Assembly (NCBI GenBank): GCA_002495185.1
Contig: DAEB01000023.1
Coordinates: 1 to 25,100, forward strand
Source: Thermoplasmata archaeon UBA184
Lineage (GTDB): Archaea; Thermoplasmatota; Thermoplasmata; Lutacidiplasmatales; UBA184
Direction: 5' to 3'
Length of the DNA: 25,100 nucleotides
Shown: positions 15,328-21,580 of the stretch, piece by piece
Numbering within the stretch: position 1 is the stretch's first letter
How the letters are laid out: each line of letters opens with the position of its first letter
Notes under the pieces: model-generated
What the model was told of the DNA's origin: nothing
Seen by the model: the letters and a program-made list of their open reading frames with translations, nothing else
The model's database searches: none
Translations under genes and position numbers: made by a program

Positions 15328-15584
15328 TAGGTCAGGTCCCGCAGGCTCTCTCGGATCTGGAGCAGCAGCTCCTTGCGACGCGTCTTCGGCGCATCCATGA
15401 AGGACTCGAGCATCCCCTCGAGGACCACCACCGAAGCCTTCTCGAGCTGGGCATGCACCGCGAGGATCTGGCGAAGGACTTGGGTGTCGTCCTTGCCATC
15501 ATCGACCATCTTGATGATTCCCTCCACGTGCCCCTTCGCCAAGACGAGCCGGTCCCGGACGTCGACCCGCGGTGACTCTGGCAT
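15327..15584 (-). CDS. CsoR/FrmR-family protein lacking the usual metal/thiol ligands
   Basis: 85 residues from ATG 15584. The all-helical DUF156 pattern is clear: DRLVLAKGHVEGIIKMVDDG, then VLRQILAVHAQLEKAS, then VLEGMLESFM. In CsoR and relatives a Cys, a His and a second Cys bind Cu(I), or Cys/His act as formaldehyde or sulfide sensors. The aligned positions here are D33, M58 and F62, so none remains. It either binds another effector through different residues or acts as a ligand-free DNA-binding protein. A TATA-like box at 15611-15618, about 28 bases away, supports this start over ATG 15602. It is divergent from the Nramp-like operon and is its most likely regulator (inference from position). 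Confidence 0.8.
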   Translation of the reverse strand: MPESPRVDVRDRLVLAKGHVEGIIKMVDDGKDDTQVLRQILAVHAQLEKASVVVLEGMLESFMDAPKTRRKELLLQIRESLRDLT

Positions 15585-15610
15585 CTCGCCCGGGCATGCC
15601 AAGCCGTAGC

Positions 15611-15618
15611 ATTAACTC
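15611..15618 (-). promoter_or_regulatory. TATA-like box of the CsoR-like gene
   Basis: GAGTTAAT on the minus strand, about 28 bases before ATG 15584, implying a leader of a few bases. It lies about 30 bases from the opposite-facing Nramp box, so one bound repressor could block both. Confidence 0.5.
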
Positions 15619-15648
15619 TTCTCCTTGGGAGACCGCTCCGCCGGTGCC

Positions 15649-15658
15649 TTTATAAATC
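15649..15658 (+). promoter_or_regulatory. TATA box of the Nramp-like operon
   Basis: TTTATAAATC is the strongest TATA box in the window. Transcription would start near 15680, leaving about 127 bases of leader before ATG 15807, unusually long for this region. Confidence 0.6.
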
Positions 15659-15699
15659 CCTGCCCCCGTGGTACCCCATCCCCCCCTGGAGGGTAGGGT

Positions 15700-15741
15700 A
15701 TGCCGTCGATCGGGGAACGCGGGGCCGGGCCCACGGGGTGA
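15700..15741 (+). promoter_or_regulatory. Possible 13-codon upstream ORF in the Nramp leader
   Basis: ATG 15700, preceded by GGAGGGTAGGG, encodes MPSIGERGAGPTG and ends at TGA 15741. Its stop overlaps an in-frame GTG (15738) of the Nramp frame. Part of its ribosome-binding region can pair with TACCC/CCC upstream (15671-15686). It could control translation of the transporter; it may also be chance. Confidence 0.25.
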
Positions 15742-15796
15742 TTCTCGGCTGTGGCAGGAGGACGGTTGTGGCGTGCGCCGCCCGGAACCCGAGCTC

Positions 15797-15801
15797 GGAG
15801 G
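15797..15801 (+). promoter_or_regulatory. Shine-Dalgarno site that fixes the Nramp start
   Basis: GGAGG, five bases before ATG 15807. It favours this start over GTG 15738, which has no comparable site. Confidence 0.6.
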
Positions 15802-15806
15802 CAGGG

Positions 15807-17108
15807 ATGAGCGCGACACCGAGCTCTACCGGCATGGCAGCGATCTCCCGCCTCTATTTCCGGTATCGTCGTTTCCGCAAGCAGCTCGCGATCCTCGCGG
15901 CGGTGATCGGTCCCGGCGTCATCGTCATGGTCGCCGACAACGACGCGGGCGGAATCACCACCTACATGCTGTCGGGGGCGTACTATCGGTTCAGCTTCAT
16001 CTGGATCGTCCTGCTCCTCGGCCCGGTCGCGTACGTCTGTCAGGAAATGACCGTCCGCCTCGGGGTGATGACGAAGCGCGGCCACGCCCAGGCGATCTTC
16101 GAGGCGTTCGGTCCGTTCTGGGGATGGTTCTCGCTCTCGGACCTCACGCTCACCGACTGCCTCACGATCACGACCGAGTTCATCGGGATGACGATGGCGA
16201 TGGAGGTCTTCGGGATCCCGCCCTGGATCACCGAAGTGGTCGTCATCGCGTTCATCATGCTCCTGCTCCTCAACGGGAGGTACTGGACCTGGGAGAAGAT
16301 CGTCCTCGCCATCTGCGCCGTGAACATGATCTATGTGCCGGTGGTCTTCTTCATCCACCCCGACGTGGACGCCATCTTCCGGACGGGCGTGGTCCCCGGC
16401 TTTCCCGAGGGGCTCGGAGGTCCGGTCGTGTTCCTCATCATGGCGACGATCGGCACGACGATCGCCCCGTGGATGATCTTCTTTCAGCAGAGCTCGGTGG
16501 TCGACAAGGGGCTCAAGAAGCGGGACGTGCCGTACGCCCGCTGGGATACCGCCATCGGGGCGACGTTTACCGTCGTGACGGCGGTCGCGCTCATCATCAT
16601 CGCGACGGTCTTCTTCGGCGGAGACACCAACCTGACGTCGGCCGGTCAGGCGGCAGGCCTCCTCATGCCGCTCCACCCGTACGTGGGCACGATCCTCGCG
16701 ATCGGGCTGTTCGATGCCGGTCTCATCGGCGCGCTCTCGGTTTCGCTCGCGAGCTCGTGGGCCGTCGGCGAGGTCTTCGGATGGTCCCACTCCCTCAACG
16801 ACCGTCTGGGACAGGCGAAGTGGTTCAACGTGTTCCGACTCAGCATCATGGTCATCGCCGGGAGCATCGTCCTGATCCCGAGGGCGCCCCTCGGGGTGAT
16901 CACCCTTTTCGTCCAGGTGATCGCCGTAACGCTGTTGCCGGCGGCGCTCGTCTTCCTGATCGTGCTTCTGAACCAGGAGGAGCTGGTCGGGAGCTACAAG
17001 AACACCCGCGCCCAGAACATCATGGCCGGCAGCATCGTCGGCGTGATCCTCGCTCTCTCGACGCTGTACGCCGTCGGGTCCATCTTCCCGTACTTGTTCG
17101 GAGTGTGA
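15807..17108 (+). CDS. Nramp-family divalent cation transporter with altered metal site
   Basis: 433 residues from ATG 15807, about 11 membrane segments. GPGVIVMVADNDAGG in the first span aligns with the Nramp DPGN motif: D46 is kept, P becomes A47 and N becomes G49. In the sixth span the usual M-P-H is A220-P221-W222 (GTTIAPWMIFFQQSS). The missing methionine normally selects transition metals over Mg2+ and Ca2+; its loss is a feature of the Nramp-related magnesium transporters (NRMT) and YcsG-like proteins. Mg2+ or another hard cation is therefore the likely substrate (inference). It is followed after six bases by a 57-residue membrane protein and then a soluble MgtE_N/CBS protein, which supports a magnesium role. 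Transcription appears controlled by the box at 15649 and perhaps the divergent CsoR-like gene. Confidence 0.9.
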   Translation: MSATPSSTGMAAISRLYFRYRRFRKQLAILAAVIGPGVIVMVADNDAGGITTYMLSGAYYRFSFIWIVLLLGPVAYVCQEMTVRLGVMTKRGHAQAIFEAFGPFWGWFSLSDLTLTDCLTITTEFIGMTMAMEVFGIPPWITEVVVIAFIMLLLLNGRYWTWEKIVLAICAVNMIYVPVVFFIHPDVDAIFRTGVVPGFPEGLGGPVVFLIMATIGTTIAPWMIFFQQSSVVDKGLKKRDVPYARWDTAIGATFTVVTAVALIIIATVFFGGDTNLTSAGQAAGLLMPLHPYVGTILAIGLFDAGLIGALSVSLASSWAVGEVFGWSHSLNDRLGQAKWFNVFRLSIMVIAGSIVLIPRAPLGVITLFVQVIAVTLLPAALVFLIVLLNQEELVGSYKNTRAQNIMAGSIVGVILALSTLYAVGSIFPYLFGV

Positions 17109-17114
17109 CGAACC

Positions 17115-17288
17115 GTGAGTTGGGTCCACAACGCCGCGGAGAAGGTGCGAGAGATCAACCGGACCTACGCCGTCCCCCGGATTCGCCTGAGCCGCACCAC
17201 CAAGGTGGTTCTGGTCCTGCTCCGCGTCTACCTCCTCATGCTGGTCGGGCTTCTCCTCTACTCCCTGATCACGCGGCTGGGATACTAG
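17115..17288 (+). CDS. 57-residue single-span membrane protein in the Nramp operon
   Basis: From GTG 17115 to TAG 17288. The N-terminal half is hydrophilic and basic (VHNAAEKVREINRTYAVPRI). A strongly hydrophobic stretch (about 30-52, VVLVLLRVYLLMLVGLLLYS) forms one membrane span, and a short tail ends in LITRLGY. It starts six bases after the Nramp stop codon, so it is almost certainly co-transcribed and translationally coupled. Its size and place suggest a small accessory or regulatory subunit of the transporter (inference). I recognise no named family. It is easy to miss because it is under 60 codons. Confidence 0.7.
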   Translation: MSWVHNAAEKVREINRTYAVPRIRLSRTTKVVLVLLRVYLLMLVGLLLYSLITRLGY

Positions 17289-17364
17289 GAGTCGAACTCA
17301 TGCCAGAATCCGGTACGGTACGAGAAATGGGGCACTTCTTTCTGCGGGGCCGGAGCAAGGGACC

Positions 17365-18702
17365 ATGACCCCAGCCGCCATTCCGGGAGGCAACTCGGAC
17401 CACCCGGCGGCCCGCCTCCGAGAGATCGAGGAAGCCCAGTACCTTCGGGTAAGTGATCTCGTCGACCGGAAGGTCCGAACGGAGGACGGGACCACCCTCG
17501 GGCGACTCCAGGACTTCGTCTTCCTCGACGACCCGAAGTACGCCGAAGTGACGCACCTGCTCGTTCGCCGGCCGTTCGGACGACCTCCCTTGAAAGTGCC
17601 CTGGGCCGAGGTCGTCCGCATGGATGCCTCCGAGACGGTCGTCCGACGGCCGCCCGGGCGGCCCGACTACGAAAGCGTCGAGGACCCGAACGAGCTGCTG
17701 CTCCTGCGGGACCGGATCCTCGATAAACGCATCCTCGATACTCGCGGTCTCGGAGTCGACGTGGTCTACGACATCCAGTTGCTTCGAGCGCGCAGCCAGC
17801 TGTTCGTGGTGGCGGCCGTGATCGGGGCGGACGCCCGTCGCCGTCGGCTGGGCGTCTGGGGGAGGGTCGCCGCCTCGGTGTCGGAGAATCACCCTTCCGA
17901 GGAGCGAATCCCGTGGAAGTACGTCCAGCCCGTCGGCCCCGACCTCACCAGCACCGGGGGCGATGTGCGACTCACCGTCACTCAGGAGGCCCTCGGCCGA
18001 ATCCCTCCCGAGGATGCCGCCGACATCCTCGAGGAGCTGAACCGGGAGGAGCGGCTGACGATCTTCAACGCGCTCGACACGAAGGCGGCCGCGCTCGCCC
18101 TCGAGGCCACGGAGCCGCGGGTCCAGCGGGAGATCATCGCCGATACGGAGGCCACGCGGCTCGGGCAGATCATCGCACATCTCTCCCCCGTGGAGATCGC
18201 CGACATCGTCTCCATCCTTCCCGAAGAAGACGCCCGCGAGCTGCTCGGGATGCTGAAGGGGGAGGTCGCGACGAAGGTCCGCTCCATCGTCGAGGAGCAC
18301 GAGGTCCCGGCCCTCACGATCGCGGTGCGGACGTTCCTCGAGTTTCCGGGAGATCTGACCGTCGAGGAAGCGTTCGCGCGCTTCCGACGGGAAGCCCCGA
18401 AGTCGCTCGTCACCATGTACATTTACGTGGTCGACGCGGACCGGGACGTCCGCGGGGTCGTCGACATCAACGAACTCCTCCAGGCCGACCCCGCGCAGCG
18501 GCTCGAGGAGATCATGACCCAGGGCCTGGTGGTCGTGTCGCCCCAAACGCCGCGGACGCGGGTTCTCGAACTGTTCCGGAAGTACCGGTTCCGGGCGATC
18601 CCGGTCGTGGACGACTCGAAGAAGATCCTCGGCGTGATCCGCGAGAAGGACGCCTTCGTTCTCGAGGACGAAGAGGAGCGGACGAAACGGCGTCTCTTCT
18701 GA
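17365..18702 (+). CDS. Soluble PRC-barrel / MgtE_N / CBS protein (MgtE cytoplasmic half without pore)
   Basis: 445 residues, no membrane span. Two PRC-barrel-like domains come first (about 27-95, YLRVSDLVDRKVRTEDG...; about 111-190). An MgtE N-terminal superhelical domain follows (about 205-312, IPPEDAADILEELNREERL, LSPVEIADIVSILPEEDA), then a CBS pair (about 318-436, TMYIYVVDADRDVRGVVD; RFRAIPVVDDSKKILGVI). In MgtE, MgtE_N and CBS bind Mg2+ and close the channel when internal Mg2+ is high. Here the pore domain is absent and an Nramp-like carrier lies two genes upstream, so this protein may gate or sense for that carrier (inference). GGAG lies 11 bases before the ATG, and a 22-codon ORF ends overlapping the start as ATGA. 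Confidence 0.9.
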   Translation: MTPAAIPGGNSDHPAARLREIEEAQYLRVSDLVDRKVRTEDGTTLGRLQDFVFLDDPKYAEVTHLLVRRPFGRPPLKVPWAEVVRMDASETVVRRPPGRPDYESVEDPNELLLLRDRILDKRILDTRGLGVDVVYDIQLLRARSQLFVVAAVIGADARRRRLGVWGRVAASVSENHPSEERIPWKYVQPVGPDLTSTGGDVRLTVTQEALGRIPPEDAADILEELNREERLTIFNALDTKAAALALEATEPRVQREIIADTEATRLGQIIAHLSPVEIADIVSILPEEDARELLGMLKGEVATKVRSIVEEHEVPALTIAVRTFLEFPGDLTVEEAFARFRREAPKSLVTMYIYVVDADRDVRGVVDINELLQADPAQRLEEIMTQGLVVVSPQTPRTRVLELFRKYRFRAIPVVDDSKKILGVIREKDAFVLEDEEERTKRRLF

Positions 18703-18790
18703 AGAAGACGCTCGAGCGAACCGGAGACGACCTCCCTCGGCCCGATTGGCCCATTCCCCCCCGGACCCGGCAGGAAGTTTCCCGAGATAC

Positions 18791-18800
18791 GTATTAAATC
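18791..18800 (+). promoter_or_regulatory. TATA box of the cNMP-binding protein gene
   Basis: GTATTAAATC, centred about 26 bases before GTG 18822. It indicates a leaderless transcript and fixes the GTG start. Confidence 0.6.
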
Positions 18801-18821
18801 CCGGAGACGGTTTTCGAGGGC

Positions 18822-19262
18822 GTGCCCGAATCGGTCAGTTTTCCGAAGACCGAGTTGGCGAAGCAACTGGGGAAGATCTCGATCCTAGGTGCACTTTCCC
18901 AAAGCCAGCTCCGGCAGCTCGCGAACTGGGCGGAGGTCGTCGCGTTCGACAAGGGCGAGACGGTCGTCAAGCGAGGGGACCACGGGGACGGCGTCTATCT
19001 CATCTTGGAGGGTGCCGCGGAGGTCCGGCGGGGCAATCGGAAGATCGCGCGTCTCGGAGAAGGACAGATCTTTGGAGAGATGTCCCTATTCGACGAGGAG
19101 CCCCGGTCGGCCGACGTGGTGACGGTGGCTCCCTCGAGGCTGGCCGTTCTCCAGAAGTGGGAGTTCTGGGGGTTCGCCGCCGGTCAGCCCGGGGTCGTCC
19201 TGAACATCCTCGCGGAGATGAGCCGCCGCCTCCGGGCCGCGGACGAAGCGCTCGCGGAGTAG
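18822..19262 (+). CDS. Stand-alone cyclic-nucleotide-binding domain protein
   Basis: 146 residues from GTG 18822. One CAP_ED/cNMP-binding domain fills nearly the whole protein: the beta-roll AFDKGETVVKRGDHGDGVYLILEG (about 41-64), then the phosphate-binding cassette FGEMSLFDEEPRSADV with E86 and R95. These are the residues that hold the ribose and cyclic phosphate in CAP and PKA, so cAMP or cGMP binding is likely. No HTH, kinase or channel domain is attached, so it must signal through a partner. Two adenylate cyclases lie upstream in this window. It has its own promoter and is not clearly in the MgtE-like operon. The alternative is a structural cNBD that no longer binds nucleotide. Confidence 0.9.
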   Translation: MPESVSFPKTELAKQLGKISILGALSQSQLRQLANWAEVVAFDKGETVVKRGDHGDGVYLILEGAAEVRRGNRKIARLGEGQIFGEMSLFDEEPRSADVVTVAPSRLAVLQKWEFWGFAAGQPGVVLNILAEMSRRLRAADEALAE

Positions 19263-19371
19263 CCTCGGCACGACGGCTGGTGCGGGCCGTCCGCGCCCGC
19301 GGAACCCGCGTTCCGAGCGGGACCGAAGAGTCTGTTAGCGAGTTCTCGCTTCCGGGCGAGGGGAGGCCAGG

Positions 19372-20331
19372 ATGGACCGCCAGGACCTCGCGATCTATCG
19401 GTATCTCTCGCCCGACGGGGTCGCGAGGTTCTGGGCCGGACGTCGGGTCCTCGACCCCCGGATCACGCCCCGCGAGATCGGAGAGCGCGTCGGAATCAGC
19501 GAGAGCGCGGTCCGGGTGCGCCTCCAGCGACTCACGCACCGAGGCTTCCTCCGGGACCGAACGGTGGTTCCGAACCCCGCTCTCTTCGGCCGCAGCGTGT
19601 TCGTCGTGGACCTGCCGGTCCGGCAATCGGGAGAGGTGAACCGGATCCTCCGGGACCTGGCTCTCGTGGACGGTGTGGTCTTCACGCGGGATGTCATGGA
19701 CGAGGAGGAGCGCAAGATCCAGACGTTCTTCGTGGCGGAGGACCTCGCGGGGGCGGGGCGGCTCTCGGCTCTTCTGGGTCGCCTCACGTCCGGGAGCCCT
19801 CAGCTCGCGCCCCGTCCGTACCACCTTCCGAGATGCGACGGTGCGCTCTCCCCCCTCGATTGGAAAGTCCTCGCGTGCGTCCACCGGGTCGCGGACGCAA
19901 CGTTTGCCCACATCGCCGGCTCCGTCGGGATCTCCCAGAAGACTGCCGCGAGGGTGTACAACCGCCTCATCGACTCCGGCGCATGCTGGTGGACGCACGG
20001 GCCGGCGTCCGAGGAGTTCCCTCTCGCTCTCGTTCTCGTGAGCTTGGAGGACGCGAGCGACCTGGACCGGGTCCTCGGCTGGATTCGGACGGAGGGGCAT
20101 CCCTGGATTCCCGTGGCTCGCGACGGGTTCGGCGCCGATCCGGAGAGCTCCGGGAAAGTTCTCCCCGGACTCGCCCCCGCCGACCTTCCCACGGTCTTGG
20201 AGAGATTCCTCCGGGGACTCGCCGGCGTGGAGGGAGTCGCCGGAATTCGTCGAACGTTCCCGCTCGGCTCGGTCATCTACTCTTCGTGGTTCTCCGACCG
20301 CGTCGCTCAGCAATTGCATACCCTCTCGTGA
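19372..20331 (+). CDS. Lrp/AsnC-like double winged-helix transcriptional regulator
   Basis: 319 residues. A first winged helix lies at about 28-66 (ITPREIGERVGISESAVRVRLQRLTHRGFL) and a second at about 160-205 (LSPLDWKVLACVHRV, IAGSVGISQKTAARVYNRLI). Between and after them are alpha/beta regions that could be RAM-like effector domains (SVFVVDLPVRQSGEV; FPLALVLVSLEDASDL). Such tandem HTH–RAM proteins are common in archaea. GGGAGG lies six bases before the ATG and supports this start. The gene converges on the His-rich repeat gene, separated by a hairpin. Its targets and ligand cannot be read from the sequence. Confidence 0.82.
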   Translation: MDRQDLAIYRYLSPDGVARFWAGRRVLDPRITPREIGERVGISESAVRVRLQRLTHRGFLRDRTVVPNPALFGRSVFVVDLPVRQSGEVNRILRDLALVDGVVFTRDVMDEEERKIQTFFVAEDLAGAGRLSALLGRLTSGSPQLAPRPYHLPRCDGALSPLDWKVLACVHRVADATFAHIAGSVGISQKTAARVYNRLIDSGACWWTHGPASEEFPLALVLVSLEDASDLDRVLGWIRTEGHPWIPVARDGFGADPESSGKVLPGLAPADLPTVLERFLRGLAGVEGVAGIRRTFPLGSVIYSSWFSDRVAQQLHTLS

Positions 20332-20441
20332 TCCGGCGAGAGACAGCCACCGCTGAGGGCCGGAGGCGAGCCCGGCGCGGGGAACCGCGGCGACATCCGG
20401 GGAAAGAGAAGAACAGACTGAAGAATGGGACGCCTGGCGGA

Positions 20442-20472
20442 GGGGACGGCCGCGGCGGATCGCGCCGTCCCC
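20442..20472 (-). terminator. Terminator hairpin of the His-rich repeat gene
   Basis: GGGGACGGC (20442-20450) pairs with GCCGTCCCC (20464-20472) between two convergent genes. Beyond it on the minus strand the sequence becomes T-rich (TTCTTCTCTTTCC), which favours termination of minus-strand transcription. Confidence 0.5.
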
Positions 20473-20491
20473 GGCGGGGTACGCAACCGGC

Positions 20492-21247
20492 TTACTCTGC
20501 CTTCGGAACGTCGGCCTTCGGCACGCCCGCCTTCGGAACCTCGGGCTTAGGAACCCCGGCCTTCGGAACGGCCTGGTGGGGCACCCCTTGGTGCGGGACG
20601 GCCTGGTGAGGTACGGTTTCCGGGTGAGGTACTTCCTGATGGGGGACTCCCTGGTGGAGGACCGCCTGATGGGGGACTCCTTGGTGGAGGACCGCCTGGT
20701 GGGGGACGCCCTGGTGGAGTACTGCCTGGTGGGGAACTCCCTGGTGAAGGACCGCCTGGTGCGGGACCCCCTGGTGGAGAACTGCCTGGTGAAGCACCGC
20801 CTGGTGCGGGACACCCTGACGGAGGACCGCCGCGTGCGGCACGCCCTGGCGCAGCACAGCCGGGTGAGGAACGAGCTTCGTCCAGATCGTCTTCGTTGCC
20901 GCGAGTCGAGTGAGCACTGTCTTGGTGGCTGCGTGGGTCGACGCCGCGCCCTTGGGAACCAGCTTGGTCCAGATCGTCTTGGTCATCACACTATGATGGG
21001 GAACTCCCCGATTCCACGTCGTCTTGGCGAGCGCCACCTTGGTGACGGCCACCCGCGCAGCGGCCTCTCGGGCCACGCCGAGCGCTTTCAGCATCGCTGC
21101 CTCGACCGCCGCCAAGTCCGTTTCGGCCATCTTGGCGACGGCCGCGATCTTCATCGATGCCACGGCCTGCATCGCTGCCGCAGCATGAGTCGCCGCAAGC
21201 GCCGCCACCCGTCCCGCCGCTTCCGCTTCCGCAATGCTCACGATCAT
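20492..21247 (-). CDS. Ala-rich protein with His-rich five-residue repeats
   Basis: 251 residues from ATG 21247. Residues 1-75 are an Ala-rich helix (AEAEAAGRVAALAATHAAAA). A transition follows (TTWNRGVPHHS, TKTIWTKLVP twice). From about 126 to the end come units of VPHQA/VLHQG, changing to VPKAG-type units near the C-terminus. More than 25 histidines lie in the repeats, one per five residues, which could bind metal or titrate with pH. No signal peptide or membrane span is seen. Differences between DNA repeat units fall mainly on third codon positions of this strand and leave Val, His and Gln unchanged, so this strand, not the also-open plus frame, is coding. A TATA-like box at 21295-21304 and a purine-rich leader support ATG 21247. 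Function unknown. Confidence 0.72.
   Translation of the reverse strand: MIVSIAEAEAAGRVAALAATHAAAAMQAVASMKIAAVAKMAETDLAAVEAAMLKALGVAREAAARVAVTKVALAKTTWNRGVPHHSVMTKTIWTKLVPKGAASTHAATKTVLTRLAATKTIWTKLVPHPAVLRQGVPHAAVLRQGVPHQAVLHQAVLHQGVPHQAVLHQGVPHQAVLHQGVPHQAVLHQGVPHQAVLHQGVPHQEVPHPETVPHQAVPHQGVPHQAVPKAGVPKPEVPKAGVPKADVPKAE
20495..20872 (-). repeat. Tandem 15-base (paired as 30-base) repeat coding VPHQA/VLHQG
   Basis: About 25 units of 15 bases, with four near-identical 30-base units (VPHQAVLHQG) in the middle. Degenerate units at each end give VLRQG and VPKAG. This is the pattern of expansion from the centre by unequal exchange or slippage. Confidence 0.85.
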
Positions 21248-21580
21248 CTTCCCGTCCCCCGCCCCCTTCCTTCCGCTGCGGGGAACGGAGTGTCGAGTAT
21301 TAGTCCTGCCGAGAACCGGTCGGTGGGAACCGCCTCCGTGAGACCCGCCCCTGTCCATTTCGGTCGCCCCCCCGCGAGAATCGGAACGAGCGTCGGCGCC
21401 GTCCGAGGGGACGTTGGTCGTGGGTTGAGAGCAGGAAGAGTGTTGCGGTCCATTGAGGCGGCAGCCGTCCGCGCGACGGCGACCAGCCATAACGATCCGC
21501 GAGTGGATACCGGTCGTGAGCTACCGATTCATAGACCGCTATCGTAGCCGACCGTAGGACGAGAGCTGCGAGGCGCGCTA
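21248..21580. other. Divergent intergenic region
   Basis: 333 bases between the His-rich repeat gene and the MFS gene. It contains the TATA-like box at 21295-21304 and an A/T-containing stretch GATTCATAGA near 21528 that could serve the MFS gene. Frames across it look non-coding. Confidence 0.45.
21295..21304 (-). promoter_or_regulatory. TATA-like box of the His-rich repeat gene
   Basis: GACTAATACT on the minus strand, about 53 bases before ATG 21247. It would give a leader of about 27 bases containing GGAAGGAAGG. Confidence 0.4.

Noticed and set aside
15612..17368. Long frames on both strands overlapping the Nramp-like gene
   Set aside because: They are rich in Arg, His, Asp and Gly, with no hydrophobic pattern, and are shadows of a GC-rich membrane protein gene. 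The Nramp motifs are unmistakable in the chosen frame.
19000..20814. A 604-codon minus-strand frame opposite the cNMP-binding and Lrp-like genes
   Set aside because: Low-complexity Arg/Ser/Pro product; two recognisable protein families lie on the plus strand at the same place.
20495..20872. The tandem repeat as a CRISPR array
   Set aside because: The units are directly adjacent with no spacers, and the period of 15 and 30 bases keeps the reading frame.
20576..21547. The plus-strand 323-codon frame across the His-rich repeat, with a five-residue LVEDR/LVGDS period
   Set aside because: Differences between repeat units fall on its first codon positions, and the period does not match the A(D/N)Lxx rule of pentapeptide-repeat proteins. 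The minus strand fits much better.
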